Below are positions 30,672 to 31,780 of a DNA stretch of 31,780 nucleotides, in pieces. How positions within the stretch are numbered: position 1 is the stretch's first letter; each line of letters begins with the position of its first letter. The position numbers and the translations under genes are program-made. Location of the stretch: positions 1 through 31,780 of the forward strand of contig JAEYXD010000038.1 of NCBI GenBank assembly GCA_023428645.1, written 5' to 3'. The notes under the pieces are model-generated. The model had not been told where the DNA came from, ran no database searches, and worked only from the letters and a program-made list of their open reading frames with translations. The stretch is from Pseudomonadota bacterium (GTDB lineage: Bacteria > Pseudomonadota > Gammaproteobacteria > Steroidobacterales > Steroidobacteraceae).

Positions 30672-31780
30672 TTATTGGCGCTTCGAGATTTCGACGTAGT
30701 CGCGGCGGACCGGGCCCGTGTAGAGCTGACGCGGCCGGCTGATCTTCATCGCCGGGTCCGAAATCATCTCCTGCCAGTGCGCCACCCAGCCGACGGTGCG
30801 CGCGATCGCGAACATCACCGTGAACATGGACTGCGGAATGCCGATCGCGCTGTAAATGATGCCCGAGTAGAAATCGACGTTCGGGTACAGCTTGCGCTCG
30901 ACGAAGTACTCGTCCTTGAGCGCGATCTCCTCCAAGCGCAGCGCGAGCTCGAACAACGGATTGTCGGACTTGCCGAGCTTCGCGAGCACCTTGTGGCACA
31001 TCGCGCGGATGATCGTCGCGCGCGGATCGAAGTTCTTGTAGACGCGATGGCCGAAGCCCATGAGACGGAAGTTGTCGTTCTTGTCTTTCGCCTTCGCAAG
31101 GAACTTCGGCACGTTGTCCACGGTGCCGATCGTCTCGAGCATCGCGAGCACCGCTTCGTTCGCGCCGCCGTGCGCCGGGCCCCAGAGCGCGGAAATGCCC
31201 GCGGAGATCGCGGCGTACGGGTTCGCGCCCGTGCTGCCAGCGAGCCGCACCGTCGAGGTGGACGCGTTCTGCTCGTGGTCCGCGTGCAGAATGAACAGCA
31301 GATCGAGCGCCTGCGCGGTCACCGGATCGACGTTGTACTGCTCGCACGGCACCGCGAAGAACATGTGCAGCAGGTTGCTGCAGTAGTCGAGATCGTTGCG
31401 CGGGTAGATGAACGGCTGGCCGAGCGCGTGCTTGTACGCGGCGGCCGCGATCGTCGGGATCTTCGCGATGATGCGATGAGCAAAGATCTCGCGATGGCGC
31501 GGGTTATGGATGTCCATCGAGTCGTGATAGAAGGCCGACATCGACGCGACGACGCCCGACAACATCGCCATCGGGTGCGCGTTGTACTGGAAGCCGTTGA
31601 AGAATCGCAGCAGCGATTCATTGATCATCGTGTGGTACTGGATCGCGTTCGTGAATTCGGCGATCTGGTCCGACGTCGGCAGTTCGCCGTTGATCAGCAG
31701 ATATGCGACTTCGAGGAAGTTGCTCTTCTCGGCCAGCTGCTCGATCGGATAGCCCCGGTACAGCAGCACGCCGTTGTCGC
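30672..31780 (-). CDS. gltA: Citrate synthase, N-terminal part beyond the window
   Basis: The frame is open through the right edge, so the first ~60 residues are missing; about 368 codons remain of the usual ~430. Conserved features are YRGYPIEQLAE, the active-site His region LHADHEQNASTSTVR, the second His in GFGHRVYKNFDPRA, and the Asp region NVDFYSGIIYSAIGIP. The C-terminus is GPVRRDYVEISKRQ. This is the large type II citrate synthase of Gram-negative bacteria, which condenses oxaloacetate and acetyl-CoA in the first step of the TCA cycle and is commonly inhibited by NADH. Apart from the missing start, nothing looks odd. Confidence 0.97.
   Translation of the reverse strand, partial: DNGVLLYRGYPIEQLAEKSNFLEVAYLLINGELPTSDQIAEFTNAIQYHTMINESLLRFFNGFQYNAHPMAMLSGVVASMSAFYHDSMDIHNPRHREIFAHRIIAKIPTIAAAAYKHALGQPFIYPRNDLDYCSNLLHMFFAVPCEQYNVDPVTAQALDLLFILHADHEQNASTSTVRLAGSTGANPYAAISAGISALWGPAHGGANEAVLAMLETIGTVDNVPKFLAKAKDKNDNFRLMGFGHRVYKNFDPRATIIRAMCHKVLAKLGKSDNPLFELALRLEEIALKDEYFVERKLYPNVDFYSGIIYSAIGIPQSMFTVMFAIARTVGWVAHWQEMISDPAMKISRPRQLYTGPVRRDYVEISKRQ

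Noticed and set aside
1..31780. A mobile element, prophage or defence island
   Set aside because: No integrase, transposase, phage or restriction gene is present, gene order is the conserved housekeeping type, and base composition looks uniform.

Overview
The window looks like a piece of core chromosome from a high-GC gammaproteobacterium. The best guess is the Xanthomonadales/Nevskiales/Steroidobacteraceae neighbourhood. This rests on gene order (mrcA divergent from pilMNOPQ, then aroK, aroB, dgt, hemE) and on the tesA/ybbA-ybbP divergent pair, both of which recur in Gammaproteobacteria. Genus is inference only. Genes are tightly packed, GC-rich throughout, and often joined by ATGA stop/start overlaps. 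I see no tRNA, rRNA, CRISPR array, insertion sequence, prophage or integrase.

Layout, left to right. 1-5186: the end of an acyl-CoA thioesterase-like gene, an M13 zinc metallopeptidase, a small exported coiled-coil/BamE-like protein, a MarC membrane protein and an MFS transporter. 5194-10507 (minus strand): a four-gene run that reads tagH-like FHA protein, PP2C phosphatase (pppA-like), Ser/Thr kinase (ppkA-like) and a membrane histidine kinase. It is preceded by a candidate promoter carrying an inverted repeat. The first three genes match the threonine-phosphorylation control module of type VI secretion, but no T6SS structural gene lies in the window. 10635-11992: an exported SRPBCC protein and a single-pass membrane protein of unknown function.

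12027-17591: an ABC exporter pair (ybbP, ybbA) divergent from tesA and fadD. The ybbA and tesA start codons overlap on opposite strands. 17660-21648 (minus): hemE, dgt, aroB and aroK, which are haem, nucleotide and aromatic biosynthesis genes. 21810-26843 (minus): pilMNOPQ, the type IV pilus alignment complex and secretin, closed by a clear intrinsic terminator. 27273-31780: the bifunctional penicillin-binding protein 1A, an unrecognised conserved protein, and citrate synthase truncated by the window edge.

I did not find a wholly new system. The items most worth a second look are the apparently orphan TagH/PppA/PpkA module coupled to a histidine kinase, the repeated TxxD motifs in the kinase tail next to an FHA gene, the operator-like sites upstream of tagH and pilM, the overlapping tesA/ybbA starts, and a family of GC-rich palindromes between genes.
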